From assembly GCA_964019415.1 (NCBI GenBank), contig OZ025879.1, positions 6,667,368 through 6,731,367 on the forward strand: a DNA stretch of 64,000 bases, given 5' to 3'. Source of the DNA: Ianthella basta (lineage: Eukaryota; Porifera; Demospongiae; Verongiida; Ianthellidae). The notes below the pieces were generated by a model that saw nothing but the letters and a program-made list of their open reading frames with translations, had not been told where the DNA came from and did no database searches. Below are positions 30,281-44,865 of this stretch, in pieces. A program made the translations under genes and the position numbers. Numbering within the stretch: position 1 is the first letter of the stretch; the number at the start of each line of letters is the position of its first letter.

Positions 30281-30831
30281 AAGACTTGTTGGAAGAGACT
30301 ACAGTATATTGACTGTCCTATACAATGCCATGTGTAATGCATATGCAGGTACTGTGTATGATGTGGCTACAGTTTTCATCCAATTTTCAGTATATTTTTA
30401 CTTCTCAATGTTTTTAAGTGTAATTTGATGGCAAATATGCAGATGGTTTTTACCACCTGCAGCATATGAAACGAATACATATGAAACGAAGGGGGTATGC
30501 ATTGTGTGTGATCCCTGCACGTATACTTACAGGTATTATATAGTGTGTTCGTACTTATATCTGTATGTAATATGCCAGTCTAGTATGTTAGACCCTCCCC
30601 AGGGGGTGCAGGGTCTAGCGTGCTAGACCAAGGAGCCTGTGTGCCTGCTGTCTCCTTTCACACATACTGTACATAATACATTTAGTGCATACTCTTTGAA
30701 CTGGCTACCAAAGAACTCTCATGACCTGCCTAAATCTGCTCCATGCGTCTGTGTCCAGTAGTATTGTATTTGATCTAATATTTGACTACAATGGACTTCC
30801 ATGTACAAAGGGCTGTTTTATCCCCACATAG
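30281..30831. other. Junction between DHX33 unit 1 and unit 2
   Basis: Contains the DHX33 3' flank shared by all copies, then re-enters intron 5 sequence including the hairpin at 30570-30632. No separate gene is visible. The breakpoint lies roughly at 30480-30560. Confidence 0.6.
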
Positions 30832-31400
30832 TGAAGTTCTTGTGTTCTTGACAGGCCAGGAGGAGATTGAGTCCATGCAGCGTATCCTGGAGAGGTGCCG
30901 CACTGTGATGCCCTCCAGCTGCCTGGACCTGCAGGTGTGCACACTGTTTGCTGCACTACCCACTGAGCAGCAGAAGGCAGTCTTCACATGGACAAAGAAG
31001 GTATGGAGGCTGGAGTGGACTGCACTGTGTGCAGGGAGAGGTGTACTGTATGTGTGCATACTGCCCAGTGACCTGTTGTTGCAGCTCAGCCTACCAGTGC
31101 ACACTGCTCACATGCACAGTCATTACAATTATACATTGCAGTTGCCATGCCAACCACATACATGTCACAGTTGTCAAGCCAAGAGGTACACAATGCACTT
31201 CACATTCCAAGTGGATGAAATGGATACAGTACACACATTGTCAGTAATACACTGCACACTACAAACTGTTTACTGTATATCCTTCTATTCAACACTACAT
31301 TACACACTGCTACTGCTGTATGCATACAAGCTACTGGTTCAGATCAAAGACTAATAAACTAACAGCAGTAGCTCACACTCTCATGTGTTTAGTTCCCACA

Positions 31401-33058
31401 TTAGTCCACACGGATGTAGAGCTCCACACGAGTAGTGGCTGTGGCTTCATTGTCTAGTGTACTGTCTCCACACCAGCGCATCTCCGCATCTTCACTGGCA
31501 GGTTGTGTCAGCTTCTTCTTGAACCAAGGTTGGTCGGGATTGTCACAACAAGTGGAGCCAGACACACAGGAGGGGCCAGAGTTGTCCCACAGACGGCCGG
31601 GGTAAAGGTGACCATTTTTAAAGCTATTCCTGCTAGGATTTCCAGAGTCGCAGTAATAGTCATCATTGAGGAAGGTTGGTAGAGTGCGTGATGTACCTGC
31701 TGCAGTACATGGACACTGGACAGCAGTAAAATACCCTGGGTTGGGGTTGGCATTCAGTCCCACTGCATATGTCCAGAGGTGACGCCGTGGGGAGGATCCA
31801 TGAGTGATGGATACACCTTCTGCATACAAGTCATCTGGTGTTTTGGATGCAGTTGAGTGGCGGAAACTATCCATGCTCCCATACTGGTAGCCCTCCACCA
31901 TTCCACAGACTGCAGTGTAGTTCTTCCTCAGTGCACTGAAGTGGACAGATGTACATGGCAGTGCAGCCCTTCTGCAGTACCAACTCCCACTGACTGCAAA
32001 ACGCTCAAGTGGTTCAGGACACTCAGCAAGATTACTCCCCATGTCGAAGTACCCGATCCTCATCCAGACCCCCTCTCCACAGGAGGTGTGTCCACTTGGG
32101 TAGCAGTAGACCCTTTTGATGGAGTTGTCACTTGAGTCACGAACCCAGTACCACCCGTTGGTGCTCTGTGGGTTGTTCCTGACTATCTCCTCACAGCCGT
32201 CAGCTGGGTAGTTGTAGGACAGGCCAAGCCTCCTCTCTCTCTCTAACCTCTGAGCAAGGTCACTATTCATCTCCTTTGTAATCTTCTGATACAGTTCAGT
32301 TTTGATGCGGTTCTCTGCATTGCCATCCAGCACTGTGATCCCTGGTGGACCAGGCAGACCTCGTGGGCCAGGTCGTCCCGGATTTCCATCAGCCCCTCTC
32401 TTCCCAGTAGGTCCCTCAGCACCGGGTGGACCAGGACGACCTACAGGAGAATGAAAGCAAGAGAGACAAGTGTATATACGTGCTGAGCTACAACACTGAA
32501 TGGTGAAACTTATAGACTGAAAGTTAACAACATGACAGACACTCACTGTTCTTTGTAGCACATGGGCTATATGCAGTATGTTAGCAGTTGAGTGTCACAA
32601 CCCTAGCCTACTCACCTGGTGGTCCAATGTTTCCTCGTGGTCCAGTGTGGCCTTCAACTCCCTGATGTCCAGGGTAGCCAGGGGGACCTGCAGAAAGCAG
32701 TCCAATATACAACATTTATATTTGACTGTTTGTTTTACATGGTTGCCTTCTTTACCACATGCACATTCATACTTTGAGCTGTGTGTGTACCTCTGTCTAC
32801 GTATATATACTCACCTGGTGGTCCCACATTTCCCCTTGGTCCCACTGGTCCCACTCCTCCCTGAGGGCCATAGGGACCAGGTGGACCAGGTGGCCCTTGA
32901 GGACCAACAAGACCATTCCTCCCATCTCTTCCTGGCACTCCACGGAAGGTGAACTGTATCTCAGTTACATTGTTGGCATCAAACTCTGCCGGATGGCCAG
33001 TCACACATTGCAGGCTTGCAGTGACCAAGACAAGCACAGCAATATTCCAAGTCCTCAT
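31401..33058 (-). CDS. Secreted collagen-stalk / Cys-rich-head protein C2 (collectin-like layout)
   Basis: Three exons (33058-32815, 32687-32616, 32440-31401), 451 aa, fully open. Order: signal peptide ([17 protein letters not shown]); N-glycosylation site NVT; about 34 uninterrupted Gly-X-Y triplets (residues ~39-140); a predicted helical neck ([20 protein letters not shown]); and a ~270-residue Cys-rich head. The head begins like a fibrinogen-related domain ([34 protein letters not shown]), followed by [66 protein letters not shown] and EMRWCG, ending ELYIRVD. Introns split Gly codons and exon 2 is 72 nt (eight triplets), as in collagen genes. I recall similar heads in uncharacterised invertebrate proteins; function is unknown. 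Matrix component or soluble recognition lectin are both plausible. It lies antisense in the intron between exons 6 and 7 of DHX33 copy 2. Confidence 0.88.
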
Positions 33059-33318
33059 TACTCCTTTCTCACATCAACAGCTCTACAAAGTAGCACACTC
33101 TACCACTGTATTGAGGGTTGTTTACACCACAGGTCCATAATAATCCAATTATAATGAGGTAGTGAAGTACAATTCATTTGGAATAAGCAACAATATTCTG
33201 CTGCATGATCTAATGGCAGCACCTTGTGAACTGTGACCCCACTGGTCTAGTTGGTAGTACTCTGGTCAATGTGTTTACAGTACTACTATAGAATGTGTGC
33301 TGGACAGTTATAGACAGA

Positions 33319-33398
33319 CGGTGGGTCTAACTAGTCTCCTCCCCAGACCCTTCTCCTGTGCGCTTCGGAAGGGTCTGGGAACGAGACTAGGGTCTAAC
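33319..33398. mobile_element. MITE-like hairpin (unit 2 copy)
   Basis: Duplicate of the element at 26228-26312 with the same flanks; inherited through the segmental duplication rather than a new insertion. Confidence 0.6.
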
Positions 33399-33632
33399 AG
33401 CCAGCACTCTGTGGTATAAATGGGTTTACACTATGTAAGAACAAGGTACATATTGTACATAGTGTACACCTATACACTAAGTAGGTACATGTATACTGTA
33501 TACCTACATAGTGTATACATGTATACACTATGTAGGTACATGTATACTGTATAATGTACATACATAGTGTATACACGTATACACTATGTAGGTACATGTA
33601 TACTGTACATAGTGTATACACGTATACACTGT

Positions 33633-34138
33633 TGTTCAAAAGTGACTCTTGCAGTTAGGCCCCTGCAAAGGCTAGGTTTGTTGCTTGAAGGATCACTGGG
33701 CTTATACCACCAACCAACTACACCAGTATTGGTGTTATATACAGTTGGTTGGGAGGCCCAAAAGGCCCTATTAAGTTGGTAAGTTGGCAGCCAGTGATTC
33801 CCTTCCCCCTAACATCCTACAAAGATGGAAGAGCCACAGACAGCTGTTTCGCCCTGATTGGGGCTCATCAGTGTGGCGTACTGATGGTAATAGGATGAAT
33901 GCCACCTCCATATGTATCCACCACAAGCTAAAACACTTGTGGTTTCAACACATAGAAGCAGCATAAAATTAGGGGGAAGCCTCAGCCAAGAAGACGGCTG
34001 GAGTCAGGGTTGTTCAAAAGTGACTCTTGCAGTTAGGCCCCTGCAAAGGCTAGGTTTGTTGCTTGCCCAACCAACTGTATATAACACCAATACTGGTGTA
34101 GTTGGTTGGTGGTATAAGCCCAGTGATCCTTCAAGCAA
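33633..34138. mobile_element. Composite fold-back insertion inside the 45-bp satellite (unit 2)
   Basis: About 505 bp interrupt the satellite; the target word CGTATACACTG is present on both sides, indicating target-site duplication. Left end: a ~55-bp block D (TGTTCAAAAGTGACTCTTGC...GTTTGTTGCTTG) followed by a ~66-bp block X (AAGGATCACTGGGCTTATAC...). Right end: block D again in the same orientation, then X as an exact inverted copy. The middle holds a small palindrome (CCACAAG...CTTGTGG). No transposase. Confidence 0.7.
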
Positions 34139-34300
34139 CGTATACACTGTGTAGATACATGTATACTGTACATAGTGTATACACGTATACATTATGTAGG
34201 TACATGTATACTGTACATAGTGTATACACGTATACATTATGTAGGTACATGTATACTGTACATAGTGTATACACGTATACACTATGTAGGTACATGTATG
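34139..34300. repeat. 45-bp satellite, right remainder in unit 2
   Basis: Continuation of the satellite whose left part is at 33470-33632; about four units here against about 14 in unit 1. Confidence 0.85.
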
Positions 34301-35168
34301 CTGTATATGTACTTAGTGTTCCCTATGTGTAACAGTCTGATGGTATCACTCTTTGATCTGTACAGTAAGTGGGTGGGTGGGTGGGTGTAATGGACCATTG
34401 TATGATGGTAGTGTACTGCGGTACTGAGTGTGTGTAGTGTGTGCATGCATACGCACACGGGTGTATTGAACAGTTGGTCTACTCCTAAATCCAACATATT
34501 CACACCCTTCGTATCATGCATACAGAAAAAATATCTAACCGTACCAAAATACCACCTACCCTTTGGGGTGCTGTGTTGGTGTATTGGACGTTGCAAGCAA
34601 CTCTGGCACCTGATGCATGTCATTAGATCATGCTTAGAATTGTACATTCTACAATTCTAAACACCTGTATGCCACCATGCTTCTGCCCTGACCGTATCCG
34701 TGCAAATGTGTGAGCTGACGTATTTTTATATAATGTTTTTGATACAAGCCTTCTCCTCTCCTCCCACCTCATGCAGGGTTGTCGAAAGGTTGTTCTGTCC
34801 ACCAACATTGCTGAGACCTCTGTCACCATCCCAGGTGTCAAGTACGTGGTGGACACAGGGATGGTGAAAGCAAGGTGAGTGGAGCTGACGCATGCATGTT
34901 GGTTCCGTAACGGAAGAGACTTCATTGGTTAAGTGTATAGTACAATGTCTTATCCTTTGAGCGCTATCTTCTTGACTTCTCTACTCCCTCCACATCCATC
35001 AGTGCCACTTCACACCTTGTTGTCCTCAAACTGTATCGTTCACCATGTACATGATCCTCTTGTAACCAGTCTTCTCTCTCTCCCTTCCTTGCTCCTCTCC
35101 TCAGAGGCTATAATCCTCTTATATGGGAAGTGTTACCGACTGTACACAGAGGAGACCTTCCAGGTACA

Positions 35169-35754
35169 GTGTGTGTGTGTGTATGTGTGTGTGCGTGCGT
35201 GCGTGCGTGCATGCGTGTGCGTGTGCGTGTGCGTGTGCATGTGGTGTGGTGTGTATGTGTGTGTGCGCGTGCGTGTGTGTATGCATGTACTGTACGTATG
35301 TGCATGGATATTGAAGAGGACATCTTATGAAAGTAGATGTGTTTCTTTTTGTAGGATCTGAAAGAGAAGACTATTCCTGAGATTCAGAGGTGCGAACTGT
35401 CAAGCGTGGTTCTTCAACTGTTGGCTCTGAACATTTCCAACATACTCAACTTTGAGTTCATGGACCAGCCACCCCACGAGTCCCTTGTTAACGCTTTGGA
35501 GTAGCTCCACCTCCTGGGTGCTGTTGGGAAGAAGGACCACATACAGCTGACCCCCTTGGGGAGGGACATGGCCCATCTACCACTGCACCCTCAGCTGGCC
35601 AAGGCCATACTGAGCAGCCAGGAGTTTGGTTGTAGGTGTGTGTGCAGCTGGGAGTGTCTCCTAATGTGTGTGTGTGTGTGTGTAAGTGTGTGTGTGTGTG
35701 TGCATGTGTGTGTGTGTGTGCATGTGTGTGTGTGTGTGTGTGTGGGTCTGTGTG

Positions 35755-35794
<40 letters not shown>

Positions 35795-35800
35795 CATGTG
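35169..35800. repeat. (GT)n tracts following copy 2 exon 8 and exon 9 donors
   Basis: Two GT/GC-alternating tracts (35169-35285 and 35636-35800) that start at or within a few bases of the splice donors, as in unit 1 (27956-28027 and 28381-28475). Confidence 0.9.
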
Positions 35801-37261
35801 TATGTTTGATGCCATTCTCTCTCTATCATTCATGTTCCATGTATTGTAGCAGTACATTCATATCTAGTCAATTTGGTGATTTCTTTGCTCATAACAGCAC
35901 CACATGACATCAAGCCTTTACTCATTTTCTTCTTCCCATGTATTCCTGCAGTGAGGAGACCCTGTCAATTGTGTCCATGTTGTCTGTGGAGTCTGTCATG
36001 TTCACTCCAAATGACAAGGTCAGTTGTTTGCTGAAGAAGCTTGTTTGCTGCTTTCACAACACTCCACACTTCTGTGATGTGTAGCCATTCAGCTGTTCCA
36101 AGTGGTGGTACTTGTCAATTCACCTTACTCCTTCCTTCTTGTTCCAAACTCTCTGCACCTTCTTCACTTCCCCTCATTGTTGCTCTCCCTCTCAGAGGGA
36201 CCAAATGTTGGAAGTGCGAGCCAAGTTTGATTCTCCTGAGGGTGACCACATCATGCTGCTCAATGTGTATCGCATGTACAAGGCAGCACAGGGGAATAAG
36301 GTACAGTACTGTACACACTCAGTCACCACACCTGTACTGTATATGCACCTTACTTGTGAGGAGTGCTTGTATCAAGTGTGTACTGATGGCAGGTGCAGAG
36401 GGATAGGCTTACTGTACTGTATGAACGTATGCTAAGTACAATATAATTGTACAGTATATCAGTGTGTGATTTCTTAACAATCAAGTGTATGTAGAGGTAC
36501 TGTATGTGAAGTGCATGCACTTTTACTATATGTATATGAGTCACTGCCTCATTTACCTGCGTTGCTCTCTCTTCCTATTCTACTCTACCTTTCCTCCTGT
36601 CATCCTCCTTCCCACATTATTCCACTTTTAGGATTGGTGCCATGACAACTTCATCAACTCCCGCAGCATGGCAATGGTGGTGGAAGTGCGTAAGCAACTG
36701 AGGGACCTCTGCTTATGGTTGGGGCTGCCCCTGGTGTCCAGTAAGAACGGTGATGACCTCCGAAGGTGTCTTCTCTCTGGACTCTTCATGAACACTGCCC
36801 AGCATGTTGGAGAGGGCAAATACAAGATAGTAAGTGTTGGTCGTGTGTGTTTGGTGACTTGCCTACGTACTTACATACATACATACATACATTTAGTGCT
36901 ACCATTCCTACTGTACTGTACCTCCATTCAGTTTGCTAATTGGACAAGCTACAGAGTTTTTCTGCTCAATTTGGTGCTTCTTTGCATGCATGCCAATGGT
37001 GTTCTCCTGTTGCCTTCTCCCTACTCGCTGCTTGCACCTCCTTCCCTTCTCTCTTCCCACCCTCTCCCCAGTTCTCAACCCACCAGGAGGTGCACATTCA
37101 CCCAAGTTCCTGTCTCTTTCACGTGAAGCCCCACCCCCCTGTTGTACTGTACTCAGAACTAGTACAGACAGCAAAGAGATACATGAGGTGAGACAGACTT
37201 AGCTATTGCTCCTTATTTGTCCATTCCATGGTATTATTGGTATCAGATTTTAGCAAATTGT

Positions 37262-38505
37262 AGGGTTAGGGTTAGGCATGACTCATTTTATAGTGTCCCC
37301 TGGGGCACTACCCATTTAATAGTGTCCCCCTGGGGCACTACCCATTTAATAGTGTCCCTTGGGGTACTACCCATTTAAAAGTGTCCCCTAGTGCACTACC
37401 CGTTTAATAGTGTCCCCCTGGGGCACTACCCGTTTAATAGTGTCCCCCTAGGGCACTACTCGTTTAATAGTGTCCCCTTAGGGCACTACCCATTTAGTAG
37501 TGTCCCCCTAGGGCACCACCCATTTAATAGTGTCTCCCTAGGGCACTACCCATTTAATAGTGTCCCCCTAGAGCACTACCCATTTAGTAGTGTCCCCCTA
37601 GGGCACCACCCATTTAATAGTGTCCCCTAGGGCACTACCCATTTAATAGTGTCCCCTAGGGCACTACCCATTTAATAGTGTCCCCTAGGGCACTACCCAT
37701 TTAATAGTGTCCCCCTAGGGCATTACCCATTTAATAGTGTCCCCCTAGGGCACTACCCATTTAGTAGTGTCCCCTAGGGCACTACCCATTAATTAGTGTC
37801 TCCCTAGGGCACTACCCATTTAATAGTGTCCCCTAGAGCACTACCCATTTAATAGTGTCCCCTAGAGCACTACCCATTTAATAGTGTCCCCCTAGGGCAC
37901 TACCCTTTTAATAGTGTCCCCCTAGGGCACTATCCATTTAATAGTGTCCCCCTAGGGCACTACCCATTTAATAGTGTCCCCCTAGGGCACTACCCATTTA
38001 ATAGTGTCCCCCTAGGGCACCACCCATTTAATAGTGTTCCCCTGGGGCACTACCCATTTAATAGTGTCCCCCTAGGGCACTACCCATTTAATAGTGCCCC
38101 CCTAGGGCACTACCCATTTAATAGTGTCCCCCTAGGGCACTACCCATTTAATAGTGCCCCCCTAGGGCACTACCCATTTAATAGTGTCCCCCTAGGGCAC
38201 TACCCATTTGATAGTGTCCTCCTAGGGCACTACCCATTTAATAGTGTCCCCCTAGGGCACTACCCATTTTATAATGTCCCCCTAGGGCATTACACTCATT
38301 TAATAGTGTTCCCCTAGGGCACTACCCATTTAATAGTGTTTCCCTAGGGCACTACCCATGTGTTTCCCTAGGGCACTACCCATTTTTATAGAGTCCCCCT
38401 AGGGCACTACCCAGTTAATAGTGTCCCCCTAGAGCACTACCCAGTTAATAGTGTCCCCTAGGGCACTACCCTTTTAATAGTGTCCCCCTGGGACACTCTA
38501 TGCCT
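37262..38505. repeat. 30-bp minisatellite, last intron of DHX33 copy 2
   Basis: Roughly 40 units with consensus beginning TAGTGTCCCCCTAGGGCACT and ending ACCCATTTAA, differing mainly in C-run length (28-31 bp). Each unit contains the palindrome CCCTAGGG. The array is preceded at 37262 by TAGGGTTAGGGTTAGG, a telomere-like seed. Neither units 1 nor 3 have it; copy 4 has a longer homologous array. Confidence 0.95.
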
Positions 38506-38685
38506 GCTAATACTAGTGCATTCACAGCCTCACTCTATTGTGTATTGCGTAGCATTGTCTGTCATAAGCATGGAGTCATTGTAATACCACCCTATCCTTT
38601 GTGCTGCTGTAGGAATGTGTCTGTGGTTGATGAGGAGTGGCTGGTAGAGGCAGCTCCTCACTACTTCAAGAGGAAGGTGTCTTAG

Positions 38686-39356
38686 AAGATTTGTTGGAAG
38701 AGACTACAGTATATTGACTGTCCTATACAATGCCATGTGTAATGCATATGCAGGTACTGTGTATGATGTGGCTACAGTTTTCATCCAATTTTCAGTATAT
38801 TTTTCACTTCTCAATGTTTTTAAGTGTAATTTGATGGCAAATATGCAAATGGTTTTCACCAACTGCAGCTAGTTATTACAAGTATAATTATAGCAACAAT
38901 TGTGAAATGAAGGGGTTTATGCATGTCTGAGATCGTACACATTGTACTTACATACAGATGCGTAGTGTGTTCATGCACTGCACTGTGTGAGGTGTGTGCA
39001 TACAGCCTAATGACCTGTAGTAGTATAGTTTAGTGGCTGTCACGGTAGCCATAGCAACTCCAATCACTGTAGCTACTAGTACAATAGATCGCACCACGTA
39101 GCTTAGAACAGTCCCATTCCAAGATTATCCCTGTGAATTGCTTGCAGCCCAAGAGGTACGTAGCTAGACTACATTGGGATCATGCACTTCTTATTCATAG
39201 TGAATATAAATGATTGCATACACACACACATTGTCAGTGGAGTGTAAACTATGAATGGTGACCTATACTGCACACTGCCACCACTACAAGCTGGTTTGAT
39301 TTGCTATTGGCCTATCTGACACACAGCTAGTTCATCTATCTAGTTGTGTACACACA
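38686..39356. other. Junction unit 2 / C3, no gene seen
   Basis: DHX33 3' flank, then the 3' flank class shared by C3 and C4 (GTCAGTGGAGTGTAAACTATG...). The exon 6 equivalent expected from units 1, 2 and 5 is missing. Confidence 0.6.
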
Positions 39357-41044
39357 TTAATCCACACGGATGTAGAGCTCCACACGAGTAGTGGCTGTGG
39401 CTTCATCAGTAACTGGTGACTGATTTCCACACCAGCGCATCTCGACATCATCATTGGCAGATTGTGTCAGCTTCTTCTTGAACCAAGGTTGGTCGGGATT
39501 GTCACAGCAAGTGGAGCCAGATACACAGGAGGGACCAGAGTTGTCCCACAGATGGCCAGGGTAAAGGTGACCATTTATAAAGCGATTCCTACTAGGATTT
39601 CCAGAGTCGCAGTAATAGTCATCATTGAGGAAGGTTGGCAGAGTGCTGGTTGTATCTGCTGCAGTACATGGACAATGGGTAGTGGTTTGATATCCTGGGT
39701 TGGGGTTGGCATTCAGTCCCACTGCATATGTCCAGAGATGACGCCGTGGGGAGGATCCATGAGTGATGGATATACCTTCTGCATAATAGTCATCTGGTGA
39801 TTTGGATGCAGTTGAGTGGTGAAAGGCATCCAAGCTCCCATACTGATAGCCCTCCACCATTCCACAGACTGCAGTGTAGTTCTTCCCTAGTGCACTGAAG
39901 GGGACAGATGTACATGGCCACGGCCGTGCAGTCCTTCTGCAGTACCAACTCCCACTGACTGCAAAACGCTCAAGTGGTTCAGGACACTCAGCAAGATTAC
40001 TCCCCATGTCAAAGTATCCAATCCTCATCCACACCCCCTCTCCACAGGAGGTGTGTCCACTTGGGTAGCAGTAGACCCTTTTGGTGGAGTTGTCACTTGA
40101 GTCACGAACCCAGTACCACCCTTTGGTGCTCTGTGGATTGTTTCTGACTATCTCCTCACAGCCTTCAGCTGGGTAGTTGTAGGACAGACCAAGTCTCCTC
40201 TCTCTCTCTAACCTCTGAGCAAGGTCACTATTCATCTCCTTTGTAATTTGATGATACAGTTCAGTTTTGATGCGGTTCTCTGCATTGCCATCCAGCACTG
40301 TGATCCCTGGTGGACCAGGTGGCCCTCGTGGGCCAATTTGTCCTGGATTTCCATCATCCCCTCTCTTCCCAGTAGGTCCCTCAGCACCAGGTGGACCAGG
40401 ACGGCCTAGGAGAATGGAAGCAAGAGAGACAAGTGTATATACGTGCTAAGCAAGTGTATGTACGTGTCAAGTTGCGACACTTAATGGTGAAACTTATAGA
40501 CAGAAAGTTAACTACATGACAGACACTCACTGTGTTCTTTGTAGCACATGGGCTATATGCAGTATGTTAGCAGTTGAGTGTCACAACCCTAGCCTACTCA
40601 CCTGGTGGTCCAATGCTTCCTCGTGGTCCAGTGTGGCCTTCAGCTCCCTGATGTCCAGGGTAGCCAGGGGGACCTGCAGAAAGCAGTCAAACATACAGCA
40701 TTTATATTTGACTGCTTGTATTACATGGTAGCCTTCTTTACCACATGCACATTTATACTTTGAGCTGTGTGTGTACCTCTGTCCACGAATATATTCTCAC
40801 CTGGTGGTCCCACATTTCCCCTTGGTCCCAATGGTCCCTCTCCTCCCTGAGGGCCATAGGGACCAGGCGGACCAGGTGGCCCTTGAGGTCCAACAAGACC
40901 ATCCCTCCCATCTCTTCCTGGCACTCCACGGAAGGTGAACTGCATCTCAGTCACATTGTTGGCATCAAACTCTGCCGGATGGCTAGTCACACATCGCAGG
41001 CTTACAGTGACCAAGACAAACACAGCAATATTCCAGATCCTCAT
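39357..41044 (-). CDS. Secreted collagen-stalk / Cys-rich-head protein C3
   Basis: Three exons (41044-40801, 40673-40602, 40405-39357), 454 aa, open throughout. Same plan as C2: signal peptide ([17 protein letters not shown]), about 34 Gly-X-Y triplets, helical neck ([20 protein letters not shown]) and Cys-rich head. Differences include a three-residue insertion giving [12 protein letters not shown] (shared with C4), QIGPRGPPG in the stalk, and SPVTDEA near the C-terminus. Its 3' flank is of the C3/C4 class. It lies upstream of the DHX33 copy 3 exons on the opposite strand, but no exon 6 equivalent precedes it, so it is no longer strictly intronic. Confidence 0.87.
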
Positions 41045-41678
41045 AACTCCTTTCTCACATCAACAACTGTATAGTACTGTGTAGCTCTACGAAGTAGCAC
41101 ACTCTACTACTGTATTTATCATAGAGGGCTGTTTACATCACAGGTCTACAATAATCCAATTACAATAGTGAAAGTGCAAGCCAATAGCAATACTGCTGCA
41201 TGACCTAATGGCAGCACCTTGTGAACTGTGTATATGGCCTTGTTTGTACTTCACTGGTCTAGTTGGTAGTACTCTGGTTAATGTGCTTACAGTACTACTC
41301 GTGTGTACTGGATGGTGTAGTCTAATTAATGGTTATATATGGTGAGACAGTTCGTCTACTGGCCAGCACTGGATCATTGGTATGATGGTAACATATTGAC
41401 GCCCTTCGTATCATGCATACCGAAAATATCAATATCTAACCATACCAAAATACCACCTACCCTTGGGGGTGCTGTGTTGGTGTATCGGATGTTGCAAGCA
41501 ACTCTGGCACCTGATGCATGCACATCAGCATGCTTAAAATTGTACATTCTACAACTCTAAACACCTGTATGCCACCGTGCTTCTGTCCTGACTGTGTCCA
41601 TGCAAATGTGTGCATGAACTGACGTTTTTCTATACAATTTTTTGATACAAGCCTTCTCCTTCCTCCCACCTTATGCAG

Positions 41679-44222
<2,544 letters not shown>

Positions 44223-44865
44223 AAGACTTGTTGGAAGAGACTACAGTATATTGACTGTCCTATACAATGCCATGCGTAATGCATATGCAGGTACTGTGTA
44301 TGATGTGGCTACAGTTTTCATCCAATTTTCAGTATATTTTTACTTCTCAATGTTTTTACATGTAATTTGATGGTGAATATGCAAATAGTTTTCACCACCT
44401 GCAGCAAGTTATTACAAGTATTGTTATAGCAACAATGCATGTGATATAAAGGGGTATATATGTATGCATGTGTGGGTTCATCAATCCTACTCATTCTACA
44501 TACAGTACAGATACATACATATATATAATGTATTGTGTTGTATATACTTAGAGTATGCATGCATGGCTTGGAGAGTATGCATATAGGGACTGCTTGGAGC
44601 AGTCCCTATTCCATGCAAGATCATTCCAGTGAATTGCTTGCAGCCCGAGTAATACTGTATACACATATAAACTACATTAATTATAGCACACTCTTTTTAT
44701 TCCTAGGAAATAATAGAGTGTGATACACACATACATACATTGTCAGTGGAGTGTAAACTATGAACGGTGATCTATACTGCACACTGCCACCACTACAACC
44801 TGGTTTGTTCTGCTATTGGCCTATCTGACACACAGCTAGTTCATCTATCTAGTTGTGTACACACA
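44223..44865. other. Junction copy 3 / C4, no gene seen
   Basis: Shared DHX33 3' flank, a short hairpin GGGACTGCTTGGAGCAGTCCC near 44585, then the C3/C4-type 3' flank. Confidence 0.5.

Larger units (their letters stand above)
30832..38685 (+). pseudogene. DHX33 3'-half duplicate, copy 2 (host of C2)
   Basis: Exons corresponding to DHX33 6-14 are present (30832-31000, 34777-34874, 35105-35163, 35355-35635, 35952-36018, 36196-36300, 36632-36829, 37072-37187, 38613-38685) with conserved splice sites, but no equivalents of exons 1-5. The exon 8 equivalent is 59 nt instead of 139: an 80-nt internal loss removes motif VI and shifts the frame. The exon 9 equivalent has an in-frame TAG at 35502-35504 where unit 1 has CAG. 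It cannot make a helicase. Other exons differ from unit 1 by only a few substitutions, so the duplication or later gene conversion is recent. The last intron carries a large 30-bp minisatellite absent in unit 1. Confidence 0.88.

Noticed and set aside
35355-36829. DHX33 copy 2 as a functional second helicase
   Set aside because: Frameshifting 80-nt loss in exon 8, in-frame TAG in exon 9, no exons 1-5 and no promoter equivalent.
37391-37630. 79-codon frame of HYPFNSVPLG repeats
   Set aside because: Ten residues per 30-bp unit; a direct translation of the minisatellite, interrupted wherever unit length changes.
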